This document shows, piece by piece, positions 50,725 through 62,195 of a stretch of DNA of 64,000 bases (within the stretch, counting starts at the first letter, position 1; the number at the start of each line of letters is the position of its first letter). The DNA is from Auanema rhodensis (lineage: Eukaryota; Nematoda; Chromadorea; Rhabditida; Rhabditidae). A program made the position numbers and the translations under genes. The notes under the pieces were generated by a model. The model ran no database searches and had not been told where the DNA came from. It was given only the letters and a program-made list of their open reading frames with translations. Location of the stretch: assembly GCA_964057225.1 (NCBI GenBank), contig OZ059894.1:10426131-10490130 (forward strand), in the 5' to 3' direction.

Positions 50725-53486
50725 ATGGAAGGACTTAATGAGCAGAAGGATGATCGCTGTCATACCTTACAAGTGGGTTCATCGACAAGTTTTTTTCCTC
50801 ACGACTTCTCCTCTGGACTTTATCTTTTCATTGGAAATTAATCATTTTGTACCAAAATAGAAACCAAAATGCAACCGTGTTCCTTTTAAAAAAAATTTTT
50901 AGTGATTCATCTTACTCAGGGAGTTATATCATAAGCTTTTCTATGTCCCGTAATACTCCATCTTAAAACCTTATCAAAAAACATTTATTTTTAGATATTT
51001 AAGATGTTAAATAAATCTAAATTAAATTCCTTTTCTAAATAAAAACAAATTCTGCTTAAAATTAATGTAAAAACTTGGAGTTTAACAAGGTTACAGAGCT
51101 TAAAACCGGATGAATCGGACACGAGAGCACGAACTATCAGTGCAGCAAGTATTACCAGATATGAAAACCTTGATGCTGATAAGGTATTAAATGCTTATGG
51201 AACATTTGGAAAATATCAGGTAAATCTGATTGAATATAGCTGAAATTTGAAAAATAAATTTAGATGAGAGCATATATCATTACAAGTAGTGTGCATCTAT
51301 TATTTTCAATTAATATGATGATAATGCCATTTATTACTGAACAAGCTAATTTCTCGTGTGCTATTGATGAACCAAAAAACAGTAATTGGGTAAGATTTAA
51401 CAGATTAATGAAAAAAGAAAATTGAAATATATAATTGAAGGTATACACGGTAGTAGACAGTTGTAATATCATGGATAGTAACAACTGGACTATAGACTGT
51501 TTGAATATTCCTGGAGCAAGGTAATTCCGAATATTTTGAAAGATTTTACAAACAAAATTTTAATTTTTAGTTACAAATATGAAGAAGATAGTAAAGTCTC
51601 TATTGCTTCATCTTTTAATCTCGTCTGTGATGATTACAGCATGGTTGAGCATGGCTCTTCAGCTTTTCTTCTTGGTAAACTCAAATACAAAAGAAAAGGT
51701 TTATAGAGTTTAAGTTGTTTTTCAGGTGGAATGATTAGTGGACCAATTATAACTCAGCTGTCTGATCTGTATGGAAGACGGATTACGTTTATTGTTCCAT
51801 TGATAGTTGCCTTTATATCTAACATGTTATGCTCTGTGTCATACAACTTCAGCATGTTCTTGATTTTCCGGTTTATAGCTGGAATAGCAACTACGGTATG
51901 TCTTTACCGTTCTTTTCTGGGAATTCATATTAGCCTTTTCCAGAGTTACTCTCTAACTGCTTCTGTACTTTGTATGGAATCTGTATCAACTAAATTCCGT
52001 TCTATACTTCCTTTGTGTGGAAATATTGCTTGGGTGCTTGGGTAAATAGCACGTGTAATCCTTCCTCAACTATAACTTTCTCTGTTTTCAGTTATATTCT
52101 TGCTGGAGTTATTGGGATGTTAGATGTTAATTGGAGATGGATGTACTTCATCGCATCAATTCCAGCCATTTTTGTTATTCCAATGGCTTTGTATATCAAA
52201 ATTATCAAAGAATATAGTGAAATCATATATTTAGGAAATGTCCCGAATCCTTAAACTGGCTTATCACGAAAAACAAAACAAAAGCCGTAAGACGGTATTT
52301 CCTAATATGAAAAGATCTCAACCTTCAATTACTATTTTCAGATATATTCATACATCAACACGTATCAATGGATGTGGAATAGCTTTGGATGAATGTAAAT
52401 CAGCTAATGCAATTGTATCAGAATACGTAAGTTTAGCGACTTCTTAGGTCAAAAAAAAACTTTTTTTTTAAAGAAAAGTCGAACTTTCATGGATATTATT
52501 GCTAATACATCTCTGTTTATAACACTTATTTTCAATTGTTATATATTGTAAGAATTATTATTATATTTCTCAATTTCAAATCAATATTCTTCTCAGAATT
52601 GTTATGAATGGTACATATTGGGCATTATCACTGTATTCTGTGGATTTAAGTGAGAACAAGCGTCTTGGATTCTTCCTATCAGCCATTGTTGAGATTCCAG
52701 CTACTCTTGTTTCTTCCTATTTCATGGTATAATATCAATATTTTACTAATATTTTCATAATTACTTTCATTTTGTTTTAGGTCTATTTCAAACGGAAAAC
52801 TGTTGCTGTTGGAGCTTTACTGCTTACAGCAATATGTATGTTCGTTATGGTTTATATTCCAGGTAATATAAGTTTGTTATTTCAATTATTCTTATATCCA
52901 TATGTATCTTCAGTACCACCTCAATTTTTCATTATCTTGCCTTTACTTGCTAAGAGTTTAAATACTGTGATATGGTCTGTACACCCACTTCTGGCCGGTG
53001 AAGCAGCTCCTACATCTGTCCGAAATGTCTATACTGGATTTGCTGCATTTATAGGAGATATTGGAGGAGTTGCAGCCCCGTATTTGAAACGTTTGGTTTG
53101 TTTATTATTTTCAACTTAAAACTGATAATGAACCTGTTAAGGAATCTCTAAATAAAAATGCCCCTACACTCCTTATTGCGATAATGTCTGTGTTTGCTGG
53201 CTTATTTGTATTCATACTTCCCGAAACTAAGGATAAGCCATTACCTGAAGATATCGGTAATAATGTTTGATAGTTTTTGAGCATGTATAAGCTTGTTTTC
53301 AGATGATTTCGATGAGGGAGTTGTAATTCATAAACTCATGAAGATACTGGGAAGGGAAACCAACGAAAAAAACGAAAAAAACGCTTTAAATGATGTAAGA
53401 GATTCATAATTGCATGCAACTTGGGTTTTCTATTATAGCAACTGGCACCCATGATTGTGATAAACACAGATACTGCACAGGCCTAG
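50725..53486 (+). CDS. SLC22-type (organic cation/anion) MFS transporter
   Basis: Seventeen exons (50725-50772, 51097-51219, 51264-51389, 51441-51520, 51571-51674, 51726-51895, 51944-52041, 52092-52190, 52235-52294, 52342-52426, 52474-52547, 52597-52726, 52781-52862, 52914-53095, 53142-53256, 53303-53394, 53439-53486) join in phase to 571 aa. The layout is that of SLC22: FGKYQ before TM1, a large Cys-containing extracellular loop, the MFS loop motif SDLYGRR, CPESLNWL after TM6, SVRN in TM11, and LPETKDKPLPEDI after TM12. It should carry organic ions or zwitterions across the plasma membrane; the substrate cannot be read. Exon 1 (16 residues, after an acceptor TTATAG) is the least certain part, because the next exon has no in-frame ATG. 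The tail ends in a polar EKNEKN stretch. Confidence 0.85.
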
Positions 53487-53823
53487 AGCTTACTACAAGA
53501 ATCTCCATACCCTTTGTAATTCCAAAACTTTAAAGACTTAGTCTTAATTCTATTTTATTGTCAAAATATGAAATTTCTAATTTATAAAACTTGGAATTTC
53601 TTATGAAATTATAAGATAAATATGAATTTAAACTAAAATTAAATGACAAGGATAGAAGAAGAACATTAATGTACAACCGGTTACTTGAAGTTTGAAATAA
53701 AAAATAAAAATAATCAAACTATCACATTTCAGTTTCGTGCACTAATCGGTTGCTCCAATGATAAAGTAGTTCTGAATATTTCACGCACATATTTTAGAAA
53801 TTGATTAACAAGAAAATTCTCAG
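53487..53823. other. Shared 3' region of transporter and TANGO2
   Basis: 337 nt between convergent stop codons, AT-rich, no coding potential seen. Confidence 0.6.
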
Positions 53824-55036
53824 TTATTCCGTAATCTTGAACGATACTTCTTTTGTAGACCAGAGAGCATTTTCAATATCTTTGGGTTTATCAGCCTGCA
53901 AATCATATTTTCTGATTCGTTTATTGGTTCACAAACTAACTATGCGTTTCTCGAAGTAATGAACATGATCATCTTTATCCACTATTATAATACTATGGGA
54001 ACGAGTACCATATCTAGAATCGATTAAATACTTTACTCATCAAATATAATTTCATATACCTAAAACCAGTTGTTTCTGGGTAACGGACAAATATAGAACT
54101 AAGAGGTAGACAGAAATCTTCACTACGTTCAGTTTGAGTAGAATATTGTGCATCGGGGAAATTACTGAATTAAAAATTGAACTTCATCTATAAACCTGAA
54201 TAGATACCTTGCTCTGTCGGTTGCTATATCAAGAAGTCCATCAATAATATCCTGAACGCTGGTTTCGTCGGTAACAGTTTCAATGAACTTTTCAAATCTA
54301 TAAATTGGAGAATGAAAAGAGTTATAATCGCATAATCAACCTCATCTTTCCATATATAGCTTTCTTATAAGGTTTCTTCATTATACTATTACCAATGACG
54401 TGAGTTCCTATATATCAATTGAAATATCAATTTTATCTTTTACAAATTGCGAAAACCTCGAGGCCAAGACACAGTTTCACACTCATCTTCATTGAATTGA
54501 TTGGAAAAGGAGAACAGATTGTAGAGATTTTGCTCATCCCTAAGATTTATTTGAACGTTTTCCTTTTTCCTCTCATTCAAACCTTTCCAAAGCAACAAAA
54601 TGATAACCATTGTATTGTGAGCATGTTTTAGCCAATTCATCACAATACACTTTGGCAGATGCGTTAGATTTAACGAATGTTGAAGGAATATTTCCTGTTA
54701 ATTTCATTTTATATTCCTATAATAACAACTGTAGAACCTCTACTTGGAGCATCTGCAAGCTTAGTGGCAACTGGCTGGGTAATGGAGAGCAGATTTCCTA
54801 TTTTTCCATGCTTATTAATGCATAGCCATGTACCTTTAGCAGGATCTTGTTCATCAATTCCTTAAGTAATATACAATGATAAGAAAATAAATCGATTAGA
54901 ACGTACCACCCAATACACCATCTCTCCAATCAAGTTCCCCAGTTGCTCGATCAATTAGCTCGTCCCTATTGTTCAAAATGATTAAACGGTATTTTCCATT
55001 TGGATCATTGGCATTGAAAATGAATGTTATACACAT
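53824..55036 (-). CDS. TANGO2: TANGO2 homologue (NRDE family)
   Basis: Exons 54907-55036, 54738-54860, 54457-54694 (see below), 54341-54407, 54208-54297, 54060-54164, 53941-54013, 53824-53895 give about 298 aa. The start MCITFIFNAND and the NNRDEL motif (the NRDE signature) are diagnostic. Later blocks GTHVIGNS, LSSIFVRYP and RYGTRSHSIIIVD also follow TANGO2. Loss of TANGO2 in humans causes metabolic crises; roles in heme or lipid handling have been proposed. Oddity: between ...YHFVALE and RKKENVQ the reading frame is off by one base near 54571-54583. It could be an assembly indel or a 13-nt GT-AG removal. A GTTTAG acceptor lies 11 nt before the ATG. Possible last gene of the gamma-SNAP operon. 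Confidence 0.88.
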
Positions 55037-55367
55037 CGTCGTGCAAGCTAAACAAAAGAAATGTGATATTTCAAGAGAAAAATGTAATATTCTATTGTAC
55101 TTATCGTCCCAGTTATATGGACTGATAGACAGAAAACGTTTCGAACTTTCTATTTCACGTGCCCTTTTCCAAAAAAACGTGACTTTAAACTTGGAGAAGA
55201 ATTCGAAGCAAACTTTGCAAACCAATGAATAACACAAGGTATGGTATGAGCCATATTATCACAAAGTAAGACAACAAGGAAAATAAATTCAAAAACATTT
55301 ATTAGTTTCTTCATATTTACATTTAGAAATTAGTAATATAAATATACAAGTTATATATTAGAAACAT
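55037..55367. other. Intercistronic spacer before TANGO2
   Basis: 331 nt between the C2H2 gene stop and the TANGO2 start, same strand. Includes the TANGO2 acceptor at 55048-55049. No gene on the plus strand is credible here. Confidence 0.5.
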
Positions 55368-55927
55368 CTATGACATTGTTATTTTATGAACATTTCGTAA
55401 ATGCCCGCGCAAAGTATCCTTATCTTTAAAGCGAGCGGAGCATGCTTCACATATATGACTGAAAATCTATTTTAATACATAGCTGAATAGCATGAGGCTT
55501 ACTTCCGAATACTGAAATGTGCTCTTTGCATATGACGATCTAGATTAAATTTTCGATTGGTGGAGAAATTACAAAGCTGACATGCGAAAGCTCCAGTTTT
55601 AGAAGTATCAATGAATTTAGTTTGGTGATCCGTTTGAATGCCATGCCTGAAATCGATAATTTAATTAAAATATCCGTATATAGCATTTCCACCTATACAA
55701 AGCTTTTCTATTGGTACCTATATATGAACATGAAAAGCACTTATATTTTGATGTTGTAGTTAATAAATTAATTGTATCCGACAACCCGTGTACATCAAAT
55801 TCCTACAAACATTAGCCTTCTGAATCATACAGTCATGAGAAGATCGAGATACCTGCTCTATTTCTTGTTCCTTAGGCTTACTCGTAGTAGGAGTATTAAA
55901 ACAATCAGAAAAATCACAATTTCCCAT
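55368..55927 (-). CDS. Small C2H2 zinc-finger protein
   Basis: Four exons (55853-55927, 55693-55802, 55503-55646, 55368-55458) join in phase to 139 aa. Three C2H2-type fingers are visible: YKCFSCSYIGTN ... H-x5-H; FACQLCNFSTNRKFNLDRH ... H; and HICEACSARFKDKDTLRGH ... H, ending shortly after. The N-terminus is polar. Likely a DNA- or RNA-binding nuclear protein; no target is predictable. The chosen ATG (55927) follows a CTTAG acceptor. An in-frame upstream extension (from about 55970) lacks an ATG, so trans-splicing at either AG would still give this start. It lies 98 nt downstream of the 80-aa gene, fitting an operon. Confidence 0.7.
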
Positions 55928-56025
55928 TAAATTCAAATTAACACTATCAGGAAAACTAAGTGAAGTCCAATCATTTGAGAACCTTTCCTTAAATGTTGAG
56001 CGTATTTTACATCAGAGCGAGCTTT

Positions 56026-56268
56026 TTAGGAACATGCCATTAGAATACGTTCTGCTTCACCAGCCACCGATTTCGTAGCCTCGTCTTGTACTCTACGGCG
56101 ATAGTGTTCCTCATTAAGCTCTTGAAGCAAAGTTGTAAAATCGCCTAAAAACGAGATCGCATAAAGTTCATTTGAAACTATTATACTCAATGCTTGTTCC
56201 TGTTCCTCTACGGAAAATTGTAAAAACAATCTATGGATACTGTCGAGGTTTGTCTTGAAATCATTCAT
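56026..56268 (-). CDS. 80-aa helical protein of unknown function
   Basis: A single-exon frame of 80 codons, starting 6 nt after a TATTTTTTAG acceptor. The product is acidic and helical (MNDFKTNLDSIHRLF, EEQEQALSII, LLQELNEEHYRRR) and ends ERILMACS. It has no signal peptide or cysteine pattern. I do not recognise the family; it looks like a small coiled-coil subunit. Position 190 nt after the gamma-SNAP stop and 98 nt before the zinc-finger start suggests an operon gene and supports reality. Confidence 0.6.
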   Translation of the reverse strand: MNDFKTNLDSIHRLFLQFSVEEQEQALSIIVSNELYAISFLGDFTTLLQELNEEHYRRRVQDEATKSVAGEAERILMACS

Positions 56269-56458
56269 CAAACTAAAAAATAAACATTGTTTTCTTAGAA
56301 TTCATTCATTAGATATAAGATGGACCATAGCCAAATTTTTAATTATAAATAAAGAAATTCACGAACACATCGTTAAGTGAAAAATATACAACTATAATGT
56401 TATGCATACAAGGAATAAATTATTGGAATTTTTGGATTAGAAATAATATTGAAGGTAT

Positions 56459-57720
56459 TTATCGCAAGTCATCTTCATCATCTTCTCCATCATTTGCTTC
56501 GCCAGTTGGAGCTTTCAGTTTCTTTTGCAGACGTAAATACTATACAACAACATATTATGAATTCGTATATAAATTAAAGGTCTAACCTCATTATCCATGC
56601 TCTTGAGAGATCCGCAGTTCAACACATTTTGAAACTGCTCATCATCACCATTTTCATAAGAGTATATGAGTTGTTGGCATGCTCGAGCATCATCAGTAAA
56701 CTCAAATTCCGGGCACACACTGAAAACGACTCATGAAAGGAGGATCAAATGGAATCTTGATCACCTCAAAACCCAGCCATAATGCTTCGTAGCAGCTACA
56801 GAATCTTCGAGAGCAAGCTGAGTAAGAATCAAGCCAATCGCGAGTTGACCAACTCTAGGACTCTCCTAAAGTTTAACAAGGTTGACAAACATTTCCGCAT
56901 TAAGATGCTGACCTTCACTTCAACATATTTCTCAATTTCTTCGCGAATGGCTTTGGCAGCTTCACTGTACCGTTCAAGTTTTAAATTGATTTTCGTAATC
57001 TGATTCAAAAATTCTCCAGCCATCTTGGATCTATCAGACTGTTGAACCAAGGCTAAACCTTTTTCAAACAGCTAAATAGCAAAAACACAACGGTTTGATA
57101 CAAGTGTTGGATTTAAGTACCTGAATAGCCTTAAGAGGCTCACCCTGTACAATAACTTTTGCGGCTTTTTCCACAGTCATGGCTGCAGTGTCAAGACTTC
57201 CAGCTGTAGCATAACTATAGAATACACTTTAACTACTTGAACCCAACAAACTAGGGTACTAACCCATCAATAGCCTGTTCAAAATAAGTGTAGGCGCTAG
57301 CACTATCACCTGAATCACGAGACAACATGGCAGCTCCTTCACGAGCCCTGAATGAAGGTTTTAGCTAAACAATAGCCAATTAGAGCTAACTTAGCAGCAT
57401 GGAAAATATTTCCGTTTTGCTCATACTGTTTAGCCGCTTCCAACAGAACACGCACTGCACTTTTAGTATCATTCGCGTTTCTAAAACACCGCAACGATGT
57501 TTCATAGCATTTTTCATTTTTAAAAACCTATAGCAGACCGAAGCTCTTTCCAACGCGGTCGCTGCACCGTCGAAGTCCGGCTTGAACTTAAGCTTAATCA
57601 TTGAAGTTTTCAGACTGTAACACCACTCTATATAAGGCATAGTTATAAGAACAAACGGAACCATTCAGCTGCGCGCTTTTCGCACTCCTGTGCCTCTGCG
57701 AGCCTTGCTGCGGATGCCAT
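56459..57720 (-). CDS. NAPG: Gamma-SNAP (soluble NSF attachment protein)
   Basis: Nine exons (57662-57720, 57528-57614, 57391-57480, 57264-57347, 57121-57214, 56913-57071, 56765-56865, 56587-56719, 56459-56539) join in phase to 295 aa. SNAPs recruit the ATPase NSF to SNARE complexes for disassembly. The sequence aligns along its length with gamma-SNAP rather than alpha-SNAP: LKTSMIKLKFKPDFDGAA at the N-terminus, the repeated TPR-like helices (FHAAK, EKGLALVQQSD, EEIEKYVEVK), LKSMDNE near the end, and an acidic tail (GEDDEDDLR). Start chosen as the only upstream ATG, with MASAARLAEAQECEKRA. First gene of a likely operon with the 80-aa, zinc-finger and perhaps TANGO2 genes. Confidence 0.9.
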
Positions 57721-58350
57721 TTAGCTGAAATAGCTACATATTAGGCGAAAACAGCCTCATGAACATAAAAGACTTGAGAAAGATAGAGCAACCAGATTCA
57801 GAAATGACTAACTGATTATTCAATGAAAACAACAAGGAGCTGGAAATTTATTCCATGCACCATGAAAGATGTGAGACTTGAAGACGAGAACCTTGATATA
57901 GAAGACATCGTACAAGAAATAAAAGTCGACTGAAACACGAGTTGGGAATCCAGAGAGTGTGATGTAATTTGGTAGTAAAACCGCAAGAAATCGTGATCTG
58001 AGAGCTTACCATATTTAGTGAACATGAATTGAATATGAGACAAGGTTTATCAAAGAAATAAGACGACAAAGGGCGCATATTTACTAAGATACATGATTTA
58101 TAGACAGTGCTTGCAAAGGAACACATAAAAAATACAACATCAGAAAGTCTGATTTTGTTTTCAGATAGGAATGAGATAACTCAGTACTCCGCATGGATTA
58201 TTACAAATATTAAATTAATATGAAATTAAAAGTAAAGGTCGGGAAGCGTGTGTGATGAAGAGATGTGATACAGGCCTTATGGCCTTAAACCGCTTCTGCA
58301 ATTAAGCGCCTCATTGATAACTCGTACACTTTAAAAAGAACGTACGGATA
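57721..58350. other. Spacer between NOVA-like gene and gamma-SNAP
   Basis: 630 nt, same-strand flanks. It should contain the NOVA-like 3' UTR and the gamma-SNAP promoter. No gene is seen; overlapping minus frames of 75-92 codons lack any signature. Confidence 0.5.
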
Positions 58351-59930
58351 TTATCCTCTTCGCCAGAAAGACTGAAACAAAGATTAGAAATAGGAGAGGA
58401 ATATTAGAAGAGTTTTCGGTCAAAGAGGACTCAAAAAGAGATAGGAGGGAGAAGAAATCGATAATAATATTAGACCATATAAGGCTGTGGTATTCTAACT
58501 AACGAAAACTTACGGGATCAGCTTGGTACCCCTGGTCACCGAAGCCGGCTACACCGTGGTTAGCAGGCAATTGAGCGGGCTGCTCCTGTCCAGAACGCAT
58601 CTGTGCCATAGCTGCAACGCCTAATCCGAGGCCGAGGCCCATAATGTTATACTTAGCAAGCACCTCAAACCAAATCCATAATATCGCAACTACTAAGCAA
58701 ATTCTTACCTGCATAGCTTGCATAACTTCGGCAACGCTTGCTTCGTTAAAGCCGGATGTTCTCAGAGTGTTTTGTAGGTTATCCAGGAACGCCAAAAGCT
58801 ATATATTGCAACACATAGAACTTGTATAAAGCTTCTGGGAATTACCTCGTTATTTCCAAGCCCATTCATTGGATTATACTGGAATTTTCCTCCAGTGTTA
58901 TTCTGTCCGCCATATCCATAGTTATTGTATGGAGCGTTTCCACCACCGTTTCCTCCATAGTTTCCACCAGAGCCATTATTGTAGCCAGAGTTAGATGTGA
59001 ACGAAGAGTTCTAAACCGGATACTAAGGAACATAACTCATAAGAAGTAACGTACAGCTCCCTTTCCGCCGAAGTCTTCCTTATTGATTTCACTGCTGTGA
59101 TGTGGATCAGCTGCAACCTTCTCCAAAACCTTTGATGCGGCAAGAATCAACTGTTGATGTTCTTCGTGGGCTAATGTGACAACACGTTCAAGAGAATTCT
59201 TAGCTTCTGGTGATCCAGCCTTGGGGAAGACCTGATAGAAATAATTACAACGACGAATGAAATGGAATATCCAACTTGAATCTGACATCCATAAGCTTCA
59301 CGAATATCCTTGATGTTAGCTCCTGCTTTACCAATAACCATACCGGCGGAAGTATTGGGCATAACAATCTTGATCTGAAAGTAATTTAAAATAAGAATGA
59401 TATAACATCCTTATAACCAATTACCTCAGAACCGCGGTTAGCTCCCTTGTGATCAAAAGCATCAGTTCCAGTTACTCCGTCACATTTCTCTCTGATTTTC
59501 TCCATAATAGCTTCCACAACAGCAACAACATTTTGAAGTTTTCCCTTTACTAGGCATACTCTTTCACTGGTACCTGGAAAGTATAGAATTAAATTTAAAC
59601 CTTTCAAATATAAGATATACCTGGATAGGTATCAGAACTTTTGCTCATTTGAACACGACAATTGTTATCGGTCTTCAAAGCTCTCATAGCTTCACCACCT
59701 TTTCCAATAATAGCTCCAACGGCAGCAGAAGGGATAAGAATTTTCACAGACAATTGATCTGAAGAAAATCAAATAAATTGAATTTCTTTAAATTATTTAC
59801 TACTTTCTTCGCCATCAAGATGGGCTTTCTTGCTAACTGGTCCATCAGAGCTGTCTTGGGCTCTCTTGGTTCCGGCCTGCATAAGAGTGCCGTTATCTTC
59901 ATTGCTGGCAGTTTCTTCCTTAGTAGACAT
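58351..59930 (-). CDS. NOVA: NOVA-like KH-domain RNA-binding protein
   Basis: Nine exons (59804-59930, 59621-59758, 59425-59573, 59276-59374, 59055-59231, 58846-59010, 58709-58798, 58514-58663, 58351-58371) join in phase to 371 aa. KH1 (about 43-115) shows IIGKGGEAM and SKSSDTYPGTSERVCL; KH2 (about 139-212) shows MVIGKAGANI. Both GxxG loops are intact. A Gly/Asn-rich linker and a conserved C-terminal segment (VLAKYNIMGLGLGLG) follow. NOVA proteins bind YCAY RNA and control neuronal splicing. No third KH domain is found. The last intron is uncertain: reading through 58513 gives a stop after VSFR instead of SFWRRG. An acceptor (ATTATAG) lies 5 nt before the ATG. Confidence 0.9.
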
Positions 59931-60410
59931 GTTAACTATAATATTAAAAATAATTAATATTTCTATTTAATATAAATATAAAATAATAAGAAATGTTACA
60001 AATATATAAAATGAAAGAAAAGAACGCTGCCAAAAAATGGAGGTCACTCAGAGGAACACAGCTAACGCTGCACACGACGCACTGGCTGGATCAATGCCAA
60101 GTATTGACCGCGGCCCCTGGCTCCCCCCTACATACATTCAAAAGGATTACTGTATACATCCTTGAAAATCTTAGAGAACCGCGCGAATTAGTATTTTGAA
60201 TGTGACAAGAGAGCACCTTTGGCATAATCCTAGATTATATAACATAACCTCGGGACTCAACTCACATTTTTCGTAAATAAAAAAATGTGAACTCCTATTA
60301 CCTTGATACGTCATCGGCGCGTCCCGCGTGGAAAAGTAGACTTTCAAACTAACACATTATTTGGATTAAAAAAGTAGTTTATTTAAAGACAAGGAAATTT
60401 TAAAGTTTTA
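59931..60410. other. Spacer upstream of the NOVA-like gene
   Basis: 480 nt between the C8orf76-like stop and the NOVA-like start. GC-richer patches (60041-60125, 60307-60333) suggest a promoter rather than a simple intercistronic spacer. Confidence 0.5.
60307..60333 (-). promoter_or_regulatory. CRE-like/GC-box candidate promoter element
   Basis: On the minus strand a GCG-rich block is followed by GATGACGTA, close to the bZIP (CRE/ATF) core TGACGTCA. It is about 380 nt upstream of the NOVA-like start and the most GC-rich short stretch in this gene-dense part. Role inferred. Confidence 0.3.
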
Positions 60411-61523
60411 TCACATGTTTGCGAACATCCATTTGTATTGTTTACTGAATTGACTGCTAATCTTTTCGATTTCTTCACTGGACCGCAATGCTGTCTGTTC
60501 TGATCGACACTTATAGACTGGAAGTGATAAGTCATTGTGATTATCTCTGCTGCGTCTGCTCATAGAGAAATCCATATTTTGAAGAGATTCGGCTATCTAA
60601 AACAATTTATAGCGCAAACATTTGATTAAAATGCTACTTGTTCTGGTGTAAATTCAGATCTGGCTTCATCTATTTTTTCCATTTTCTGTGTTGAAATTTC
60701 TTTTGACGCTCCATGAGTGAATTGTAATTGATCTTGTAAGAGAACAAAAGATTTTGTGAGATATCCCAATTTAAAGTTTGGCCCAGCCTGAATTCCAGCC
60801 TGAGAATTAAAAATAAAGTACAAACTATTGCCTAACCTTAATGTTTGGACATTTGCCAAAAGCAAGCCAATAGTCCGGGAGATCAACAGTAGAACATAGC
60901 ATAGAAAGATAGGTGATGTACAGCTTTATAGCCCAAGGTTCATTGATCTTAATTTACTTAATTTATTGAATTATTTTGTAACTTGCTATTACATTTCTAA
61001 GTACTTTTATTGCTGTATCCCAATATTGCATCTGATCACTATAATTTTGAATAAGGTTTTCATACAAGTTTAGGAATTTCTTGACGTCACAATCTATTGA
61101 AGAATCCTAAAATTGTGAAAAATTTGCTCAAAGCTTCAAAAATGTTTGTGACTTTAGCAAAACATCTTAGAATGGAATCATATATTGCGATCATGTGGAG
61201 CCTGTTATGCTTTCGCGAATCCAAATCATTTAAGTAACACTAAGACGAAATAAAATTATGTAAATAAATTTTCAACTTTTAAACTTCATAAGCCTCGCTA
61301 TAATGCTTATTGGAATACAAAAAGGTTGCCTTATGATTGTCATCATCACTTAAATAAAATAAAATTTTTTTTTTTGATTGCAGTCGTACTCATATTTTGT
61401 GTCGAAAAACCATTTTTCTTGCTGAATAAACGGTTCATAATCCTCGGCTTTTATGAACTTCAACTCTTCTTCATCTTCTTCAACATCATCAATGACGAAA
61501 TCAAAAAAAGCATCTTCTAACAT
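60411..61523 (-). CDS. C8orf76: C8orf76 homologue (TPR-like protein)
   Basis: Seven exons (61390-61523, 61285-61348, 61153-61239, 60993-61106, 60837-60947, 60638-60799, 60411-60596) join in phase to 285 aa. Acidic N-terminus (VEEDEEELKF), then a block matching human C8orf76 (QQEKWFFDTKY ... NKHYSEAYE), TPR-like helical repeats, INEPWAIKLYITYL, and a C-terminal KQYKWMF. Human C8orf76 is poorly characterised, so the function is unknown; the match is by motif recall, not search. An acceptor (GTTTTAG) lies 3 nt before the ATG. It starts 163 nt after the COA4 stop, fitting a polycistronic unit. Confidence 0.72.
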
Positions 61524-61686
61524 TTCCTAAAACTTGGAGTTCTCATGATTATATGTGCATCTATGGAAAATACAACGGTGAATTTAATCACTTGCCCTAT
61601 ACTTTTTATAACGATTTATAAAATTGTTTTCTAAACGGCTAACAAACAAATATAATCTAAAACAAAACAAATAAAATAGTTTCATT

Positions 61687-62012
61687 CTATTTTTCTTTTG
61701 CTTTTTCTTTGCTGTATTGCTGGGGCTGTGCTTTCACCATACAATTCTTGAATGCAGTCAACTAGAAAACGGAAAAAGTATAAAAGTATGAGAAACTGGG
61801 CAAGCAAACCTGGTCTTGACACTGTCTCCAGTCTCCTTTATCACCCATGCACTCCACTACTCCCATATGATTATCCCAACATCCGGACTTTCTGTTAAAT
61901 TATTTTATGCAATTTGTGATAATTCATGAGATTCAAACCTAATTAAAGATTCAACTCTATCTTCCTCTTCAGCGTTTTTGGCCCAGTGGGAATTCGTGTC
62001 TTTATCAGCCAT
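61687..62012 (-). CDS. COA4: COA4/CHCHD8-like twin CX9C protein
   Basis: Three exons (61939-62012, 61810-61891, 61687-61761) join in phase to 76 aa. The twin CX9C motif is perfect (CWDNHMGVVEC and CQDQLTAFKNC), joined by MGDKGDWRQ. Together with EEEDRVESLIRKSG before it, this matches COA4, a cytochrome c oxidase assembly factor imported into the mitochondrial intermembrane space by the Mia40 pathway. An acidic/Lys tail follows. An acceptor (ACTTAG) lies 4 nt before the ATG. It starts 183 nt after the IST1 stop, so IST1, COA4 and the C8orf76 gene look operonic. Confidence 0.88.
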
Positions 62013-62195
62013 CTTTCTAAGTTTATTACAACATGTCAATATAAATTTTTTTTGACAATAACTCTGGGTCAACCAAGATATTTAAGATAACATCGCAACA
62101 TATATATATATATATTTATGTATATAAAAATGTGATAAATTACATATAATACATGCAAATATTTACAAAAAAAAAGGAATGACTTTCGCAGCTTT

